Shown: positions 16,589 to 25,638 of the stretch, one piece after another
How the letters are laid out: every line of letters begins with the position of its first letter
Numbering within the stretch: the stretch's first letter is position 1
Assembly (NCBI RefSeq): GCF_001368915.1
Contig: NZ_CSTE01000006.1
Coordinates: 1-64,000 of the forward strand
Direction of reading: 5' to 3'
DNA length: 64,000 nt
From: Haloferax massiliensis
Lineage (GTDB): Archaea > Halobacteriota > Halobacteria > Halobacteriales > Haloferacaceae
The notes under the pieces: model-generated
The model's database searches: none
Seen by the model: the letters and a program-made list of their open reading frames with translations, nothing else
What the model was told of the DNA's origin: nothing
Translations under genes and position numbers: made by a program

Positions 16589-17295
16589 TGTCGGAAGAAA
16601 TCACCGAACTCGAAGACATCAGCGGCGTCGGCCCGTCGAAGGCCGACGCGCTCCGCGAAGCCGGCTTCGAGAGCGTCGACGACGTACAGGCCGCGAGCCA
16701 GTCCGAACTGGCCGGGGCCGACGGCATCGGGAACGCGCTCGCCGCGCGTATCAAAGCCGACGTCGGTGGCCTCGAGGTCTCCGACGAGGCCGAGGCCGAA
16801 GTCGAAGACGAGTCCGAAGCCGAGCCTGAGGAAGAGGAAGCCGAAGAGGTCGAGACGGAGCTTCAGCCCCGCGGTCACGCGGACAAGAAGCCCCAGCTCG
16901 ACGACGAAACCGCGGAGGCCCTGGCGCAGAAGCGCCGCGAGGGCAAGCCGCAGTTCAACCGGCAGGACTACCACAAGAAGAAGCGCACGCCCACGTCGTG
17001 GCGTCGCCCCCGTGGTGGTCTCTCCAAGCAGCGTATCGGCATCAAGGGCAAGGGCCCCAAGGTCGAGGCGGGCTACCGCACGCCGAAGGCCGCCCGCGGC
17101 CTTCACCCGTCGGGCTTCGAGGAGGTCCGCGTGTTCAACACGGACGACCTCGAAGGCATCGACGGCGATACGCAGGCAGTTCGCATCGCCTCCTCGGTCG
17201 GCGCGCGCAAGCGCGAGCGCATCGAGGAAGCGTGTGAGGACCGCGAGATTCGCGTCCTCAACCCCACCTACGTCGAAGTCGAGGTGGACAACTGA
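16588..17295 (+). CDS. rpl32e: 50S ribosomal protein eL32 with N-terminal helix-hairpin-helix extension
   Basis: A 235-residue eL32. The conserved eL32 core ([22 protein letters not shown] through [23 protein letters not shown]) takes up residues 110-235. The first 60 residues are a helix-hairpin-helix module ([20 protein letters not shown] and [12 protein letters not shown]), joined to the core by an acidic linker. Haloarchaeal L32e proteins are long, as in Haloarcula, but the module is absent from most archaeal homologues. Confidence 0.95.
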   Translation: MSEEITELEDISGVGPSKADALREAGFESVDDVQAASQSELAGADGIGNALAARIKADVGGLEVSDEAEAEVEDESEAEPEEEEAEEVETELQPRGHADKKPQLDDETAEALAQKRREGKPQFNRQDYHKKKRTPTSWRRPRGGLSKQRIGIKGKGPKVEAGYRTPKAARGLHPSGFEEVRVFNTDDLEGIDGDTQAVRIASSVGARKRERIEEACEDREIRVLNPTYVEVEVDN

Positions 17296-17750
17296 TGACG
17301 GACCTCAAAGCGCAGAAGCGAATGGCGGCCGACGTCCTCGACGTCGGCAAGGGTCGAGTTTGGTTCGACCCCGAGGAACAGGCCGAAATCGCGGAGGCCA
17401 TCACGCGCGAAGACATCCGTGAACTCGTCGACGAGGGAACGATTCGCGCCAAGGACGCCAAGGGCAACTCGAAGGGTCGCGCACGCGAGCGCGCCGCCAA
17501 GCGTTCCTACGGTCACCGCAAGGGTGCCGGCTCCCGCAAGGGCCGTTCCGGCGCTCGACAGAACAAGAAAGACGCATGGGTCAGCCGAATCCGCGCCCAG
17601 CGCCGTCGCCTGAAGGAGCTTCGCGAGGACGGAACGCTCGACCGTTCCCAGTACCGCTCGCTCTACAACAAGGCGTCCGGTGGCGAATTCGATAGCGTGG
17701 ACCGGCTCGAAGCGTACATTCAGAACAACTACCAGGTGGAGATTCAATAA
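17295..17750 (+). CDS. rpl19e: 50S ribosomal protein eL19
   Basis: A 151-residue eL19: N-terminal helical domain starting [15 protein letters not shown], followed by the very basic KGNSKGRARERAAKRSYGHRKG arm that spans the subunit interface, then the C-terminal helix. No bacterial counterpart in this position. Confidence 0.97.
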   Translation: MTDLKAQKRMAADVLDVGKGRVWFDPEEQAEIAEAITREDIRELVDEGTIRAKDAKGNSKGRARERAAKRSYGHRKGAGSRKGRSGARQNKKDAWVSRIRAQRRRLKELREDGTLDRSQYRSLYNKASGGEFDSVDRLEAYIQNNYQVEIQ

Positions 17751-18304
17751 TGGCGACCGGACCACGATACAAGGTTCCGATGCGGCGTCGCCGCGAAGTC
17801 CGGACCGATTACCATCAAAGGTTGCGCCTGCTGAAATCGGGCAAGCCCCGCCTCGTTGCTCGCGTGAGCAACAAGCACGTCAGGGCGCAGCTGGTCACTC
17901 CGGGCCCGCAGGGCGACGAGACCCACGCTGCAGCGACCTCTGCCGACCTCGACGAGTACGGCTGGGAAGCCCCCACGGGCAACCTCCCGAGCGCGTACCT
18001 CACGGGGTATCTGGCAGGTAAGCGGGCGCTGGCCGCCGGCGTCGAGGAAGCGGTCCTCGACATCGGCCTCAACACGGCCACGCCCGGTAACAAGGTCTTC
18101 GCGGTGCAGGAGGGTGCTATCGACGCTGGCCTCGAAATCCCCCACAACGACACAGTACTCGCTGATTGGGACCGCAACCGCGGTGTCCACATCGCCGAGT
18201 ACGCGGAGCAGCTCGACGAGCCGCTCTACAGTGGAGACTTCGATGCCACGAACCTCCCCGACCACTTCGACGAAGTGCTCGGGAACCTTCAGGAGGACGA
18301 ATGA
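17750..18304 (+). CDS. rpl18: 50S ribosomal protein uL18
   Basis: A 184-residue archaeal uL18 (L18P/L5e), the 5S rRNA-binding protein. [21 protein letters not shown] is the basic N-terminus; [17 protein letters not shown] and the [17 protein letters not shown] segments form the core. Confidence 0.97.
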   Translation: MATGPRYKVPMRRRREVRTDYHQRLRLLKSGKPRLVARVSNKHVRAQLVTPGPQGDETHAAATSADLDEYGWEAPTGNLPSAYLTGYLAGKRALAAGVEEAVLDIGLNTATPGNKVFAVQEGAIDAGLEIPHNDTVLADWDRNRGVHIAEYAEQLDEPLYSGDFDATNLPDHFDEVLGNLQEDE

Positions 18305-18945
18305 GCAGAAATAACAACGGCTGGGAGCCGCGAACGCGGCTCGGCCGCATGGTGCAGAACGGCGACGTCACGTCGATGGACCAGGCGCTCGAGACGGGAC
18401 TTCCGCTCAAGGAACCCCAGCTCGTCGACCAGCTCCTTCCCGGACTGGACGACGAGGTGCTCGACATCAACATGGTCCAGCGCATGACCGACTCCGGCCG
18501 CCGGGTGAAGTTCCGGTGTGTCGTCGCAGTCGGGAACCGTGACGGCTACCTCGGCTACGCTGAGGCCCGCGACGACCAGGTCGGCGGTGCCATCCAGAAA
18601 GCCATCGAGGTGGCGAAACTGAACATCATCAAGGTGGACCGCGGCTCGGGGTCGTGGGAAGACCGCGCAGGCGGCCTCAACTCCCTCTCGCGCAAGGCGG
18701 AGGGGAAGGCCGGCTCCGTGACGGTCCGCATCATCCCCGCTCCGCAGGGCCTCGGCCTCGCGGCCGCAGAGACCGTTCGCAACATCCTCGAACTCGCCGG
18801 TATCCAGGACGCCTGGACCAAGAGCGACGGGAACACCCGAACCACGGTCAACCTCGCGAAGGCGACCTACAACGCGCTCAAGAACGCGTCGCAGTCCCGC
18901 ACGCCGCGGCGCGCTCGCGAAGTCCGTCAGGAGGTGCGCGAATAA
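18301..18945 (+). CDS. rps5: 30S ribosomal protein uS5
   Basis: A 214-residue uS5 with the double-stranded-RNA-binding-like domain ([29 protein letters not shown]) and the C-terminal domain with [23 protein letters not shown]. Involved in decoding accuracy. The start at 18301 gives the usual 4-bp overlap with rpl18. Confidence 0.97.
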   Translation: MSRNNNGWEPRTRLGRMVQNGDVTSMDQALETGLPLKEPQLVDQLLPGLDDEVLDINMVQRMTDSGRRVKFRCVVAVGNRDGYLGYAEARDDQVGGAIQKAIEVAKLNIIKVDRGSGSWEDRAGGLNSLSRKAEGKAGSVTVRIIPAPQGLGLAAAETVRNILELAGIQDAWTKSDGNTRTTVNLAKATYNALKNASQSRTPRRAREVRQEVRE

Positions 18946-19409
18946 TGCAGGCTATCGTTCAGCTTCGCGGTGAGGTCAACATCGCACAGGACGTCCGCGA
19001 CACGCTCTCGATGCTCAACATCCACCGCGTGAACCACGCGACGTTCGTGCCGGAGACCGACGCCTACCGCGGGATGATCTCGAAGGTCAACGACTTCGTC
19101 GCGCACGGTGAGCCGAGCGTCGACGTCGTCGAGACCCTCATCAGCACGCGCGCCGAGCCCGAGGAGGGCGACGCCGACATCACCGACGAGTGGGTCTCCG
19201 AGAACACCGACTACGACGACGTGGCCGCGCTCGCGCAGGCCATCGTCGACGAGGAGACGACGCTGCGAGCGCAGGGCGTCTCCCCCGTGCTCCGTCTGCA
19301 CCCGCCGCGCGGCGGCCACCGCGGACAGAAGCACGTCACCAAGGAAGGCGGTCAGCTCGGAAAGCACAGCACCGAACAGATCGACGAGCTCCTGGAGGAC
19401 ATGCGATGA
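18945..19409 (+). CDS. rpl30: 50S ribosomal protein uL30
   Basis: A 154-residue archaeal uL30, longer than the bacterial 60-residue form. [21 protein letters not shown] and HRVNHATFVPETDAYRGMISKVNDFVAHGEP are diagnostic. The C-terminal LHPPRGGHRGQKHVTKEGGQLG extension is archaeal. Start shares the last A of the rps5 stop. Confidence 0.96.
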   Translation: MQAIVQLRGEVNIAQDVRDTLSMLNIHRVNHATFVPETDAYRGMISKVNDFVAHGEPSVDVVETLISTRAEPEEGDADITDEWVSENTDYDDVAALAQAIVDEETTLRAQGVSPVLRLHPPRGGHRGQKHVTKEGGQLGKHSTEQIDELLEDMR

Positions 19410-19903
19410 CGTCCAAGAAGCGACGACAGCGCGGCTCGCGCACGCACAGCGGCGGTACCCACAAGAACCGGCGTGGCGCCGGTCACCGCGGCGGTCGCGG
19501 CCGCGCCGGACGCGACAAACACGAGTTCCACAACTACGAGCCGCTCGGCAAGCACGGCTTCAAGCGACCGGACGTCCTGCAGGACGACGTCGCCGAAGTC
19601 AAGATCCAGAAGCTCGACGAGGACGCGGCGCTCCTCGCGGCCGACGGAGTCGCCGAGAAGGACGGCGACACCTACACCATCGACGCCCGCGACGTGGCCG
19701 AGGACGGCTGGGAAGCGGACGTCGTGAAGGTGCTCGGCGGCGGGCAGGTCCGCAACGAACTGCACGTCGTCGCCGACGCCTTCACGGCCGGTGCCGTCGA
19801 ACTCATCGAAGAGGCAGGCGGCGACGCCGAACTCTCCGAACGCGCTGAAGAAGCGGCCGAGGCCGAGGAATCGGCCGACGCCGACGAAGACGACGAGGAA
19901 TAA
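19406..19903 (+). CDS. rpl15: 50S ribosomal protein uL15
   Basis: A 165-residue uL15. The basic N-terminus MTSKKRRQRGSRTHSGGTHKNR and the GAGHRGGRGRAGRDKHE segment thread into 23S rRNA; the globular C-terminal domain ends in an acidic tail of about 25 residues. Overlaps the rpl30 stop. Confidence 0.96.
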   Translation: MTSKKRRQRGSRTHSGGTHKNRRGAGHRGGRGRAGRDKHEFHNYEPLGKHGFKRPDVLQDDVAEVKIQKLDEDAALLAADGVAEKDGDTYTIDARDVAEDGWEADVVKVLGGGQVRNELHVVADAFTAGAVELIEEAGGDAELSERAEEAAEAEESADADEDDEE

Positions 19904-19906
19904 ATC

Positions 19907-21376
19907 ATGGGATGGAAGGACGCCGCCGAACCAGTGCTTTCGCGGATGCCCGCAGTCGCCCGACCGGAGGGACACGTCCCGTTCCGCCGGAAGCTCGGGT
20001 GGACCGGCGGCATCCTCGTCTTGTACTTCTTCCTGACGAACGTGACGCTGTTCGGCCTCGACGCCGCGACCGCGAACGACCTGTTCGGTCAGTTCCGGTC
20101 CATCCTGGCCGGCCAGCAGGGCTCGGTGCTCCAACTGGGCATCGGCCCCATCGTCACGGCGAGCATCGTCCTGCAACTGCTCGGCGGTGCTGACCTGCTC
20201 GGGCTCGACACGGACAACAACCCGCGCGATCAGGTCCTCTATCAGGGCCTCCAGAAGCTCCTCGTCGGAGTCATGATCTGCCTGACGGGGCTGCCGATGG
20301 TGTTCGCCGGCAACTTCCTGCCGGCCGACCAGGCCGTAGCGACGTCGCTCGGCATCGGGACGTTCGGCGTTCGGAGTCTCATCTTCGCGCAGATCGCCGT
20401 CGGCGGCGTCCTCATCCTGTTCATGGACGAAATCGTCAGTAAGTGGGGCGTCGGCTCCGGCGTCGGCCTGTTCATTATCGCCGGCGTCAGCCAGCAGCTC
20501 GTCGGTGGGCTGTTCAGCTGGCAGGGTCTCGGCGGCACGTCGGGGCTGTTCCCGACGTGGATCGGTATCGTCACCGGTGCCATCGAACTGCCGGCCTCGC
20601 CGAGAGACCTGCTGTCGACGATCTTCCTCGGTCAGGGACAGCTGCTCGCGCTCATCACGACGCTTCTCATCTTCGGCATCGTCGTCTACGCCGAGAGCGT
20701 CCGCGTCGAGATTCCCCTCTCGCACGCCCGCGTGAAGGGCGCTCGCGGTCGCTTCCCAGTGAAGCTCATCTACGCGAGCGTCCTGCCGATGATCCTCGTT
20801 CGCGCCCTGCAGGCGAACATCCAGTTCCTCGGGCGCATCCTCAACAACTCGTGGGTCGGCATGCCCACGTGGCTCGGCCAGTACACGGGCGGACAGGTCA
20901 CCGGTGGCCTGTTCTACTACCTCGCGCCCATCCAGTCGCGCTCCGACTGGATGTGGTTCCTCGGCCTCACGTCGGCCGACCCGCTCGACATCGCCATCCG
21001 CGTGCTCATCGACCTGGTCTTCATGATCGTCGGTGGCGCGGTGTTCGCGATCTTCTGGGTCGAGACGACGGGCATGGGTCCGGAATCGACCGCGCGACAG
21101 ATTCAGAACTCCGGGATGCAGATTCCCGGGTTCCGACGCAACCCGCAGGTCATCGAGAAGGTCATGGAGCGGTACATCCCGCAGGTGACCGTCATCGGTG
21201 GCGCGCTCGTCGGCCTGCTCGCCGTCATGGCGAACATGCTCGGCACCATCGGTGCAGTCTCCGGGACGGGGCTGCTCCTCACGGTCTCCATCACGTACAA
21301 GCTGTACGAGGAGATCGCGGAGGAACAGCTCATGGAGATGCACCCGATGATGCGCAACATGTTCGGCTCCGAATAG
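19907..21376 (+). CDS. secY: Preprotein translocase subunit SecY
   Basis: A 489-residue SecY/Sec61alpha, the pore of the archaeal translocon, with ten predicted transmembrane helices. The plug/helix-2 region (GIGPIVTASIVLQLLGG), the VYAESVRVEIPLSHARVKG loop and the helix 10 region (LLLTVSITYKLYEE) are recognisable. It ends the long operon, 3 bp after rpl15, the standard spc-operon position; adk does not follow here. Confidence 0.97.
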   Translation: MGWKDAAEPVLSRMPAVARPEGHVPFRRKLGWTGGILVLYFFLTNVTLFGLDAATANDLFGQFRSILAGQQGSVLQLGIGPIVTASIVLQLLGGADLLGLDTDNNPRDQVLYQGLQKLLVGVMICLTGLPMVFAGNFLPADQAVATSLGIGTFGVRSLIFAQIAVGGVLILFMDEIVSKWGVGSGVGLFIIAGVSQQLVGGLFSWQGLGGTSGLFPTWIGIVTGAIELPASPRDLLSTIFLGQGQLLALITTLLIFGIVVYAESVRVEIPLSHARVKGARGRFPVKLIYASVLPMILVRALQANIQFLGRILNNSWVGMPTWLGQYTGGQVTGGLFYYLAPIQSRSDWMWFLGLTSADPLDIAIRVLIDLVFMIVGGAVFAIFWVETTGMGPESTARQIQNSGMQIPGFRRNPQVIEKVMERYIPQVTVIGGALVGLLAVMANMLGTIGAVSGTGLLLTVSITYKLYEEIAEEQLMEMHPMMRNMFGSE

Positions 21377-21437
21377 CGAGGGCCGACGCGCTCGACGGCC
21401 GCCGCGCGCCGCGGCGAACGTCACTTCTACAACACTT

Positions 21438-21447
21438 CATTTTTACC
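21438..21447 (+). terminator. Candidate T-rich terminator after secY
   Basis: A run CATTTTTACC lies about 62 bp after the secY stop codon, in otherwise GC-rich sequence. Archaeal RNA polymerase often stops at short U-runs. There is no strong hairpin before it. Confidence 0.35.
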
Positions 21448-21544
21448 GCGCTCGACTGGATAGCGGCGCGCCCGCCTCGACGGACGCCGCCCGCGCCGTC
21501 GGCAATCCGGTCACTTTTGACTCCCGGCGGGGGACAGTCGGGGT

Positions 21545-22279
21545 ATGCACGAGGGGCGACTCGCGGTCGATATCGAGACGGCCAGCCCGAACGGCCCGCC
21601 GAGCGACTTCCGAGACACCGACGACTTCGAGTTGGTCGCGGTCGGGCTGGGCCACCGCGTCGGCGACGGCGTCACTGACGCCGACCCCGAGGTCGAAGTC
21701 GAGGTGCTCCTCCGCGACGGCGACTGGTCGCTCGCCCACACCGCCGACCTCCTCCGGCGAGTCGTCGAGTGGTGCGAGGCCCGCGGCGGGGGCGTCGTCA
21801 CCTACAACGGCGAGTACTTCGACGAACACCACCTCCGCGCGTGGGCCGACCGCGTCGCCGACGCCGGCGTCTGGGCGGACGCGCCGCGGCGAATCGACGC
21901 GCTGTTCGCCGACCACCTCGACCTCGGGACGCTCGCCGCCGAGGCGTACCCGGGTGCGGTCCGGGCGAACCGCGACATCCCGGCGCTGTGGAAGGCGTGC
22001 GAGGAAGCCGGCGTCGACCAGCCGACCGTCTGGTACGACGACTACGACCTCCCGGCGGGCTACCTCAAACGCCTCGGCGTCGAGGACGGCCACGTCAAGG
22101 GGGCGCACGTCGGCGAGGCGCTGGGGGAGGCCTACGTCGAGGGCGTCGTCGCGGGGCTCGACCACACGCGGACGCACGCCGAACTCACTCGGCTCCTCGT
22201 CGACTACGCCGCCGGCGACATCGAGCCGCTGTTTTCGCTCCGCGACGCGCTCCGCCGGACCGACGCGAGCGCGGACTGA
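21545..22279 (+). CDS. Predicted DEDD-type 3'-5' exonuclease-like protein
   Basis: A 244-residue acidic protein with a ribonuclease H-like/DnaQ-like pattern. The first strand carries LAVDIET (Asp8 and Glu10 as the DxE pair), a second acidic site is in TYNGEYFDEHHL near residue 85, and a late helix carries LLVDYAAGDIEPL, in which an Asp could complete the set. No other domain is attached. It is separated from secY by 168 bp, so it is a separate unit. The target (DNA or RNA) cannot be read from the sequence. Confidence 0.6.
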   Translation: MHEGRLAVDIETASPNGPPSDFRDTDDFELVAVGLGHRVGDGVTDADPEVEVEVLLRDGDWSLAHTADLLRRVVEWCEARGGGVVTYNGEYFDEHHLRAWADRVADAGVWADAPRRIDALFADHLDLGTLAAEAYPGAVRANRDIPALWKACEEAGVDQPTVWYDDYDLPAGYLKRLGVEDGHVKGAHVGEALGEAYVEGVVAGLDHTRTHAELTRLLVDYAAGDIEPLFSLRDALRRTDASAD

Positions 22280-22367
22280 CGACACGCGGTAACACGTGTC
22301 GAACCGAGACGGGCGAGCGTCCTGTCTCGCGGCAAACGTTTAGCCGCCGGCAGTCGTAGCCCGTGGT

Positions 22368-22724
22368 ATGAACGACCTCGAACCGGCGGCCGCCGTCGAG
22401 GAGGCGCTCCGCGGCAACGGCATCAGCGTCGAGTCCGTCTCGCTCGACGACTCCGTCTCGCTGACCTATCTCACGGCGTTCCCCGACGTCGAACCCGACC
22501 ACGGCGAAGTCGGCCGGGCGGTCACGGCCTTCCTCGACCTCGCCCAAGACGACGAGTTCGAACCGAGGACCGTCGAGGCGACGGTCCTTCGAAGCGAGGG
22601 CGACGTGCAGGCGACGTGGACGCTCGAAGCCGACTGGATTCGCGCGTACAACGACTACGCGCTGGACGACGAGGAGCTGTCCGAGCGCGTCCTCGACAGC
22701 CTCTACGAGGGGGGCGACGCGTGA
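22368..22724 (+). CDS. Uncharacterised small acidic protein
   Basis: A 118-residue protein with a mixed alpha/beta pattern, starting MNDLEPAAAVEEALRGNGI and containing VEATVLRSEGDVQATWTLEADWI. Its TGA overlaps the GTG start of the following hydrolase (GTGA), so the two are co-translated. I recognise no catalytic motif; similar short acidic proteins are common in haloarchaea. Confidence 0.6.
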   Translation: MNDLEPAAAVEEALRGNGISVESVSLDDSVSLTYLTAFPDVEPDHGEVGRAVTAFLDLAQDDEFEPRTVEATVLRSEGDVQATWTLEADWIRAYNDYALDDEELSERVLDSLYEGGDA

Positions 22725-23662
22725 GCGCGTGGCGACACCGCGGTGAGCCGCCGGCCGCGCGCGGCCCGCGTCGACCCTCGCACTTCGAGTACTCCCGGGT
22801 TTCGCTGACGTTCGACAGCGGGGGGACGAACTGCGCGGGCTGGCTCTATCGCCCTGACGGCGTCGAGTCGCCGCCGGTGGTCGTCATGGCCGGCGAACTC
22901 GCCGCGGAGCGTCGCTTCGGCCTCCGCACCTACGCGGAGCGGCTGGCCGAGGCGGGCTACGCGGCGTTCCTCTTCGACTATCGGAACACCGGCGACTCCG
23001 ACGGCGAGCCCCGGAACCTCGTCGCGCCCGACGCGCAGGTGGCCGACTGGCACGCGGCGCTCTCCGGCCTCCGCGAGCGCGACGAGGTGGACTCGCGCTC
23101 GCTCGTGCTCTGGGGCGCGGGGCTCTCCGGCGGCTACGCTCTCCGCGCGGCGGCCGAAGACGGCCGTGTGGCCGCCGTCGTCGCCCAGAACCCGATGCTC
23201 GACGGGAAGGCGGTCACGCGCGGTCGCGGCGTCAAGGGCACGCTCGCCGCACTCGCGGCCGGCGTCCGGGACAGACTCCAGTCGCGGTTCGTCGGCCCGC
23301 ATCGCGTCCCCGTCGTCGGCGACGGGTCGTCGATGGCCGTCTTCGAAGACCCCGGCGTGCGCGCCGCCTACCGCGACCTCGTGCCGCCGGGGAGCGCGTG
23401 GCGCGACGAGACGCCTGCGCGGCTGTTCCTCTCGTTGCTCCGGTACCGGGCGCTTCCGGACCCCGGGGCGCTCACCTGTCCGGCCCTCCTCGTCGCCGGG
23501 ACGCGCGACGACCTCGCACCCGCCGACGCGGTCGCCGACCTCGCGGACGAGCTTTCGGACGCGACGCTGGTCGAACTCCCCGCGGGCCACTTCGACCACT
23601 ACGACCGGGCGTTCGAACAGACGTTCGGCCACCTCCTGTCGTTCCTCCGAACGGTTCGCTGA
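22721..23662 (+). CDS. Alpha/beta hydrolase
   Basis: A 313-residue protein with a hydrolase fold. The nucleophile elbow is GLSGG (in WGAGLSGGYAL, about residue 135), the acid is likely Asp in GTRDDLAP, and the catalytic His lies in PAGHFDHYDR near the C-terminus. The DYRNTGDSDG loop resembles serine aminopeptidase/dienelactone-hydrolase-like members, so the substrate is probably a small ester or amide. The GTG start at 22721 is coupled to the upstream gene. Confidence 0.75.
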   Translation: MSAWRHRGEPPAARGPRRPSHFEYSRVSLTFDSGGTNCAGWLYRPDGVESPPVVVMAGELAAERRFGLRTYAERLAEAGYAAFLFDYRNTGDSDGEPRNLVAPDAQVADWHAALSGLRERDEVDSRSLVLWGAGLSGGYALRAAAEDGRVAAVVAQNPMLDGKAVTRGRGVKGTLAALAAGVRDRLQSRFVGPHRVPVVGDGSSMAVFEDPGVRAAYRDLVPPGSAWRDETPARLFLSLLRYRALPDPGALTCPALLVAGTRDDLAPADAVADLADELSDATLVELPAGHFDHYDRAFEQTFGHLLSFLRTVR

Positions 23663-23731
23663 CGGAAGTCGTCAATCCGTTGAATCCTCGCGCGAACCAT
23701 TATGTCCTCACCCGGCCTATACTGCATAGAA

Positions 23732-24223
23732 ATGTCCACATCCACCCGTCTCGTCTCGTTGTTACTCGTCGTCGCGCTCGTCGCGGGGGGCGCGTCCGCG
23801 CCGGCGTTCGCACAGGAGTCGGAGACGCCGAGCGACGCTGACACACAGCGGCTTCTCGAAGAGGGGGTCGCGCTGTACAACGACAACATCGAAGAGTTAG
23901 ACGTCTCGTTCGCCCGGAGTCTCGTCGCGGGGCGGACGGTGAACGTCTACGTCGAAGACGGGGGCGAGACCCGGGTGTTCTCGGCGTCGGTGCGAGACGA
24001 CATGCGAATCGAAGACCTGTCGACCGGCCCCGACAGCGAGGCGTCGACCCGAATCACGACGGACCGAGGGACGCTCGAAACCATCGCCGAGTCGCCGGAG
24101 CCGATGTCCGAGGTGCGAAGCGCCCTCTCCGACGACCGCATCCGCGTCAACGGCGAGCGCGGACACCCCGTCGACCAGGTCGTCTGGACCGTCGCCAACA
24201 CGTTCAAGAGCTTCTTCCTCTGA
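23732..24223 (+). CDS. Secreted protein with N-terminal signal peptide
   Basis: A 163-residue protein starting MSTSTRLVSLLLVVALVAGG, a classical Sec signal peptide with likely cleavage after AFA. The mature part is acidic, with an SCP2/helical-sheet pattern (GRTVNVYVEDGGETRVFSASV, ITTDRGTLETIAES) and a final helix VVWTVANTFKSFF. No lipobox. An alternative ATG at 23702 would put ten residues ahead of the signal peptide, and a TATA-like CCTATACTG lies within that stretch, favouring 23732. Confidence 0.6.
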   Translation: MSTSTRLVSLLLVVALVAGGASAPAFAQESETPSDADTQRLLEEGVALYNDNIEELDVSFARSLVAGRTVNVYVEDGGETRVFSASVRDDMRIEDLSTGPDSEASTRITTDRGTLETIAESPEPMSEVRSALSDDRIRVNGERGHPVDQVVWTVANTFKSFFL

Positions 24224-24316
24224 GCCCGTCCCGAACGTCCGAATCCGTCTTTTTCTCCGCGTCGTCTGGTCCGTGCGTCCGTAACCCACTTTGCCACCGT
24301 TCTCGTCTCTCCGTCG

Positions 24317-25558
24317 ATGACGTTCACGCGCACGGTCGAACTCGACGGCCACATCATCGACTCGGGGATGATGCAACAGGCCATGGGTATCGTGATGGAC
24401 CTCGGCGGCGACTTCGACGTCGAGCAGTTCGACGTCGGGCGGCAGAAAGACGAGCCGTCCTACTGCCGGATGTCGGTGACCGCGGGCGACCGCGAGACGC
24501 TCCAGGAGATACTGCACGAGCTCCACCAGATCGGCGCGAACCTCACGGACCCCGTCGACGCCCGCGTCGAGGCCTCGCCGGCCGACCGGGTCGTCCCCGT
24601 GGGATTTTACTCGACGACGAACCACCCGACCGACGTTCGGTATCGCGGCGAGTGGCTCCCGGTCGAGAATATCGAGATGGACTGCGCGATAGTCGTCGAG
24701 GAGACCGACGACGGCCCGCGCGCCTACACGAAGGTCCTCAACGGCATCGAGGAGGGCGACCTCGTCGTCACCGACGAGGCGGGGATTCGCGTCAAGCCGC
24801 CGGAGCGCCCCCGCGATTCCTCCGGCCCCTTCGGGTTCATGCAGGGCGGCGTCTCCTCGGAGCGCCCCTCGGAGTCGCTCATCGGCGAGGTCGCCGACGC
24901 GCTCCGCGAGACCAAGGCAGACGGCGGGAACGTCCTCGTCGTCGCCGGGCCGGCGCTCATCCATTCGGGCGGCGGCGACGCCCTCGCCGACCTCGTCCGC
25001 GAGGGCTACGTGGACATGATTTCGGCCGGCAACGGCTTCGCCACCCACGACATCGAGCGCGGGCTGTACGGCACCTCCCTCGGGATGGACATGGAGACGA
25101 TGGAACACCCCCGGAAGGGCCACAAACACCACATCTACACGATAAGCGAGGTCATCCGCGCCGGCGGCATCGCCGAGGCGGTCGAGGAGGGACTCATCGA
25201 ATCGGGCGTGATGTACGAGTGCGTGAAACACGACGTGCCGTACGTCCTCGCGGGGTCGATTCGGGACGACGGCCCGCTGCCGGACACCATCACCGACACC
25301 ATCGAGGCGCAGAACGCCATCCGCGAGCAGGCCCACCGCGCCGACATGGTGCTCATGCTCTCGACGCTCCTGCACTCGGTCGCCGTCGGCAACTGCCTGC
25401 CCTCGACGGCCAAGACCGTCTGCGTGGACATCAACCCCGCGACCGTCACGCAACTGCTCGACCGCGGCTCCTCGCAGGCCATCGGCATGGTCACGGACAT
25501 CGGAACGTTCGTGCCGACGCTCGCCGAGAAGGTGCTCGAAGCCGACGACGACAACTGA
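24317..25558 (+). CDS. Ornithine cyclodeaminase, nickel-pincer-nucleotide type (TIGR00300, LOR/SDH)
   Basis: A 413-residue member of the archaeal LOR/SDH (TIGR00300) family, which converts ornithine to proline and ammonia. The N-terminal LOR-type domain starts MTFTRTVELDGHIIDSGMM; the C-terminal Rossmann-like half contains NVLVVAGPALIHSGGG, DMISAGNGFATHDIERGLYGTSLG and SVAVGNCLPSTAKTVCVDINPATVTQLLDRGS. The assignment to ornithine deamination and to a nickel-pincer cofactor follows database family knowledge; the cofactor itself cannot be seen. Stands alone, 94 bp after the secreted-protein gene. Confidence 0.8.
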   Translation: MTFTRTVELDGHIIDSGMMQQAMGIVMDLGGDFDVEQFDVGRQKDEPSYCRMSVTAGDRETLQEILHELHQIGANLTDPVDARVEASPADRVVPVGFYSTTNHPTDVRYRGEWLPVENIEMDCAIVVEETDDGPRAYTKVLNGIEEGDLVVTDEAGIRVKPPERPRDSSGPFGFMQGGVSSERPSESLIGEVADALRETKADGGNVLVVAGPALIHSGGGDALADLVREGYVDMISAGNGFATHDIERGLYGTSLGMDMETMEHPRKGHKHHIYTISEVIRAGGIAEAVEEGLIESGVMYECVKHDVPYVLAGSIRDDGPLPDTITDTIEAQNAIREQAHRADMVLMLSTLLHSVAVGNCLPSTAKTVCVDINPATVTQLLDRGSSQAIGMVTDIGTFVPTLAEKVLEADDDN

Positions 25559-25638
25559 CCGGGTCGCCCCCGCCCGTTCCGCCGCGGTGCGCCGTCTGAC
25601 GTGTCTATTATGACCCCGGGTGGTCTCTCGTGTCCTGT

